Below are positions 6,391-8,014 of a stretch of 8,014 bases of DNA, piece after piece (the first letter of the stretch is position 1; every line of letters starts with the position of its first letter). The notes beneath the pieces are model-generated. The model saw nothing but the letters and a program-made list of their open reading frames with translations. It had not been told where the DNA came from and did no database searches. Source of the stretch: an uncultured Taibaiella sp. (lineage in GTDB: Bacteria; Bacteroidota; Bacteroidia; Chitinophagales; Chitinophagaceae); assembly GCA_937871155.1 (NCBI GenBank), contig CALMXV010000314.1, positions 1 through 8,014 of the forward strand, in the 5' to 3' direction. The translations under genes and the position numbers were made by a program.

Positions 6391-6690
6391 ATGAAAGAGA
6401 TTTCATTAGATCAGATCAATCAATGGATACAGGAACAACGAGTGTTTCAGTTGATAGATGTAAGAACCGCCGGTGAAAGAGCGCAATATCAAATAGGCGG
6501 CGAAAATATCCCTTTTGATGAACTGATGCAACGAAAATCGGAGATTAACACCGATCGTCCTGTTATTTTGTATTGTGAAAAAGGAATAAGAAGTCTATTG
6601 ATAATTCAACGATTGGAAGCTCTTGGCTATTCCAACTTATATAATCTTAAACATGGCATTAAACCTTACGCAGAAAAGCTGCTTAAATAG
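6391..6690 (+). CDS. Single-domain rhodanese-like protein
   Basis: The 99-residue product is one rhodanese domain: LIDVRTAGER (21-30) and the active-site loop CEKGIRS (62-68), with Cys62 as the likely persulfide-carrying residue, followed by helix and NLKHGIKPY (85-93). The loop keeps the C-x-x-G-x-R-S pattern, so it should be catalytically competent. The part QIGGENIPFDEL (34-45) resembles the rhodanese tails of MoeB/ThiF-type proteins more than the GHIPGA form of stand-alone rhodaneses. Such proteins carry sulfur for thiolation or cyanide detoxification; the partner here is unknown. No signal peptide is seen. The final motif, usually GGIxxW, is HGIKPY here. It lies 49 nt after the glycosyltransferase gene and may share its mRNA, as no good promoter lies in between. 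Confidence 0.9.
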   Translation: MKEISLDQINQWIQEQRVFQLIDVRTAGERAQYQIGGENIPFDELMQRKSEINTDRPVILYCEKGIRSLLIIQRLEALGYSNLYNLKHGIKPYAEKLLK

Positions 6691-6774
6691 TTGAAAGAAT
6701 ATTTTTACCTTAATGAATACTTATTTTTAATTTAGGGGTATCAATTTTAATTCACTTTATAATAAGCTTCTTGT

Positions 6775-7191
6775 ATGGAACAGAGCATTCAGGATTTTAT
6801 TAAAGAATGTAAAGTAGCAACAGTATGTGTTACAGACGGAGAACAGCCGTATTGTTTCAACTGCTATTATAGTTTTATTGAGCAAGAAGTATTTCTAGTT
6901 TATAAGTCTTCTTACGGTACTCAGCACGAAAAATTATTAGAAAAGAATGCTAGAGTTGCCGGCACTATTATTCCGGAGCAAATTGACCTCACAACCCTTC
7001 GTGGAGTGCAGTTTGAAGGTGAAGTACTGAAAGATAGCTTTGATATTTCCATGAAGGCGTCGGCTGCCTATTATTTGAAATTCCCTTTTGCTATGGCTGT
7101 TCCAGGGAAGATTTATGTGATTTCTTTAGACAAAATCAAGTTTACGGATAATGCAAAAGGCTTCGGTTTTAAGCAGCATTGGGAGAAGTAG
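6775..7191 (+). CDS. YhbP/UPF0306-type protein, pyridoxamine 5'-phosphate oxidase-like split barrel
   Basis: The 138-residue product resembles E. coli YhbP along its length: KVATVCV near the start, VAGTIIPEQ (61-69), RGVQFEGEV (76-84), and the C-terminal IKFTDNAKGFGFKQHWE (121-137) typical of that family. The fold is the FMN-binding split barrel of the pyridoxamine 5'-phosphate oxidase superfamily. The biochemical role of YhbP-like proteins is not established, so oxidase activity should not be assumed. A CxxC pair (Cys27, Cys30) lies in the second strand; Cys27 lines up with a Cys in E. coli YhbP, while Cys30 seems extra (from memory of that sequence). It starts 84 nt after the rhodanese gene. 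There is no clear terminator in that gap, only a degenerate TACCTTAA at 6706-6713. Its last 23 bp overlap the end of the convergent kinase gene. Confidence 0.85.
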   Translation: MEQSIQDFIKECKVATVCVTDGEQPYCFNCYYSFIEQEVFLVYKSSYGTQHEKLLEKNARVAGTIIPEQIDLTTLRGVQFEGEVLKDSFDISMKASAAYYLKFPFAMAVPGKIYVISLDKIKFTDNAKGFGFKQHWEK

Positions 7192-8014
7192 TCAAGGGAA
7201 TGTGAAAGGCGATTAAGGTGCCATTCCCGGGTCGAGAATCAACTTCTAATTGACCGTTTAAATATTTTATACGAGCGTTCATATTATTAAGACCTATACC
7301 TTGGTTTTTCATATTACTATGTTCAAATCCTTTGCCATTGTCTTCTATCGTTACGCTGAGTTCTGAAAGTTCTTGAGTTATAGAGATGTCCAATTGAGTG
7401 GCATCAGCATGTTTTATTACATTGTTTACACATTCTTGAATGATACGATAGACAGCTACTTCAATAGGTGCATCAAGTCTTTGTGAGCGTAAATGAATAT
7501 GGAGGTCAATATGTATTTGTGAATTGGAAACTTTACTAATAAAATCTTTTACTGCATGAGCAAGTCCGCTTTTCAAAAGTGCATTGGGCATGATACTATG
7601 TGATACACTTCTTACTTCTTTACAGCTTTCATCTAAAAGATTCATTGCTTTGTTGAATGTCTCTAGTTCATTGTAAGGTAAGGATTCTAATGAATGATTG
7701 AAGCTGGATAAATTATGTTTGACAGCACTTAGCATGGGTCCAAGCCCATCGTGTAGTTCCGCAGCGAATCGAGTACGTTCTTTTTCTTCAATGGCTATAA
7801 TAGCTTTAGTATTTTCTTCTCGTTGTTGGGCTAAGGATGCTTTAAGTTTTAAGGAAGCTTTGTTTTTTGCATTTTTTACTGCCATGATACCCATTGTAGC
7901 AACTAGTAATAACAACAATACCACTCCTACCAATAAGTAGTTTTTAAGGGTTAATTGAAACTTTTTTTTTTGTATGATGATTTCGTTGATGGAGCTTTGA
8001 TACTTTACTTCAAG
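7169..8014 (-). CDS. Sensor histidine kinase, HisKA_3 (NarL/LuxR-partner) type, C-terminal part (cut by window edge)
   Basis: The frame is open to the right edge, giving 281 visible residues; the TTG at 7933 could be taken as a start but lies inside the frame, and 27 more codons without a stop precede it. Visible parts, in order: a charged helical stretch (8014 to about 7940), one membrane segment (about 7936-7874, VGVVLLLLLV core), a coiled-coil-like linker, the H-box ELHDGLGPMLSAVK with the phospho-accepting His at 7751-7753, the N-box QECVNNVIKHA, and ATP-binding boxes EDNGKGFE and GIGLNNMNARIKYLNG. It phosphorylates itself on ATP and passes the phosphate to a response regulator, probably NarL/FixJ-type, which is not in the window. 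In Bacteroidota such kinases often carry periplasmic TPRs before the membrane segment, so the missing part is probably that. The Gln of the HDxxxQ motif is Pro. It has a run of ten A at 7971-7962. Confidence 0.92.
   Translation of the reverse strand, partial: LEVKYQSSINEIIIQKKKFQLTLKNYLLVGVVLLLLLVATMGIMAVKNAKNKASLKLKASLAQQREENTKAIIAIEEKERTRFAAELHDGLGPMLSAVKHNLSSFNHSLESLPYNELETFNKAMNLLDESCKEVRSVSHSIMPNALLKSGLAHAVKDFISKVSNSQIHIDLHIHLRSQRLDAPIEVAVYRIIQECVNNVIKHADATQLDISITQELSELSVTIEDNGKGFEHSNMKNQGIGLNNMNARIKYLNGQLEVDSRPGNGTLIAFHIPLTTSPNAA

Overview
The window looks like chromosomal DNA of a member of the Bacteroidota, most likely near the Chitinophagaceae. The DNA is AT-rich. Start codons are preceded by the Bacteroidota -7 box TAnnTTTG rather than an E. 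coli-type -10, and strong Shine-Dalgarno sequences are absent. The gene products also have Bacteroidota character: a long-form amidophosphoribosyltransferase with an HECG N-terminus, a Bat-type von Willebrand/TPR protein, and a HisKA_3 sensor kinase with HDGLGP in its H-box. No mobile element, phage gene, CRISPR array, tRNA or rRNA was recognised.

Layout. Bases 1-1692 carry two minus-strand genes: the N-terminal 211 residues of an amidophosphoribosyltransferase-like glutamine amidotransferase (cut by the left edge) and an isoaspartyl peptidase/L-asparaginase. Each has a -7 box so close to its ATG that the transcript should be leaderless or nearly so. Bases 1980-2563 carry rpmI-rplT (ribosomal proteins L35 and L20) on the plus strand, with their own promoter candidate, a strong intrinsic terminator, and no infC upstream. 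Bases 2564-3311 hold no recognisable gene, only that terminator and a second one pointing the other way.

Bases 3312-5024 (minus) encode one 570-residue protein that joins a BatB-like membrane-anchored vWA domain to a BatC-like TPR protein; the join still looks like a BatC signal peptide. No other bat gene is present. A 198-bp divergent promoter region with a perfect 23-nt palindrome separates it from three plus-strand genes: a GT4-type glycosyltransferase starting at TTG, a single-domain rhodanese, and a YhbP/UPF0306-type flavin-barrel protein. The last overlaps by 23 bp, tail to tail, a minus-strand sensor histidine kinase that runs off the right edge.

Most of the window is housekeeping: nucleotide metabolism, isopeptide turnover, ribosome, envelope and signalling. 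I do not see a clearly new multi-gene system. The most notable points are the orphan BatB-BatC fusion and its palindrome, the leaderless promoter arrangement, the separation of rpmI-rplT from infC, and departures from family consensus in the amidotransferase (Gly to Phe) and the kinase (Gln to Pro).
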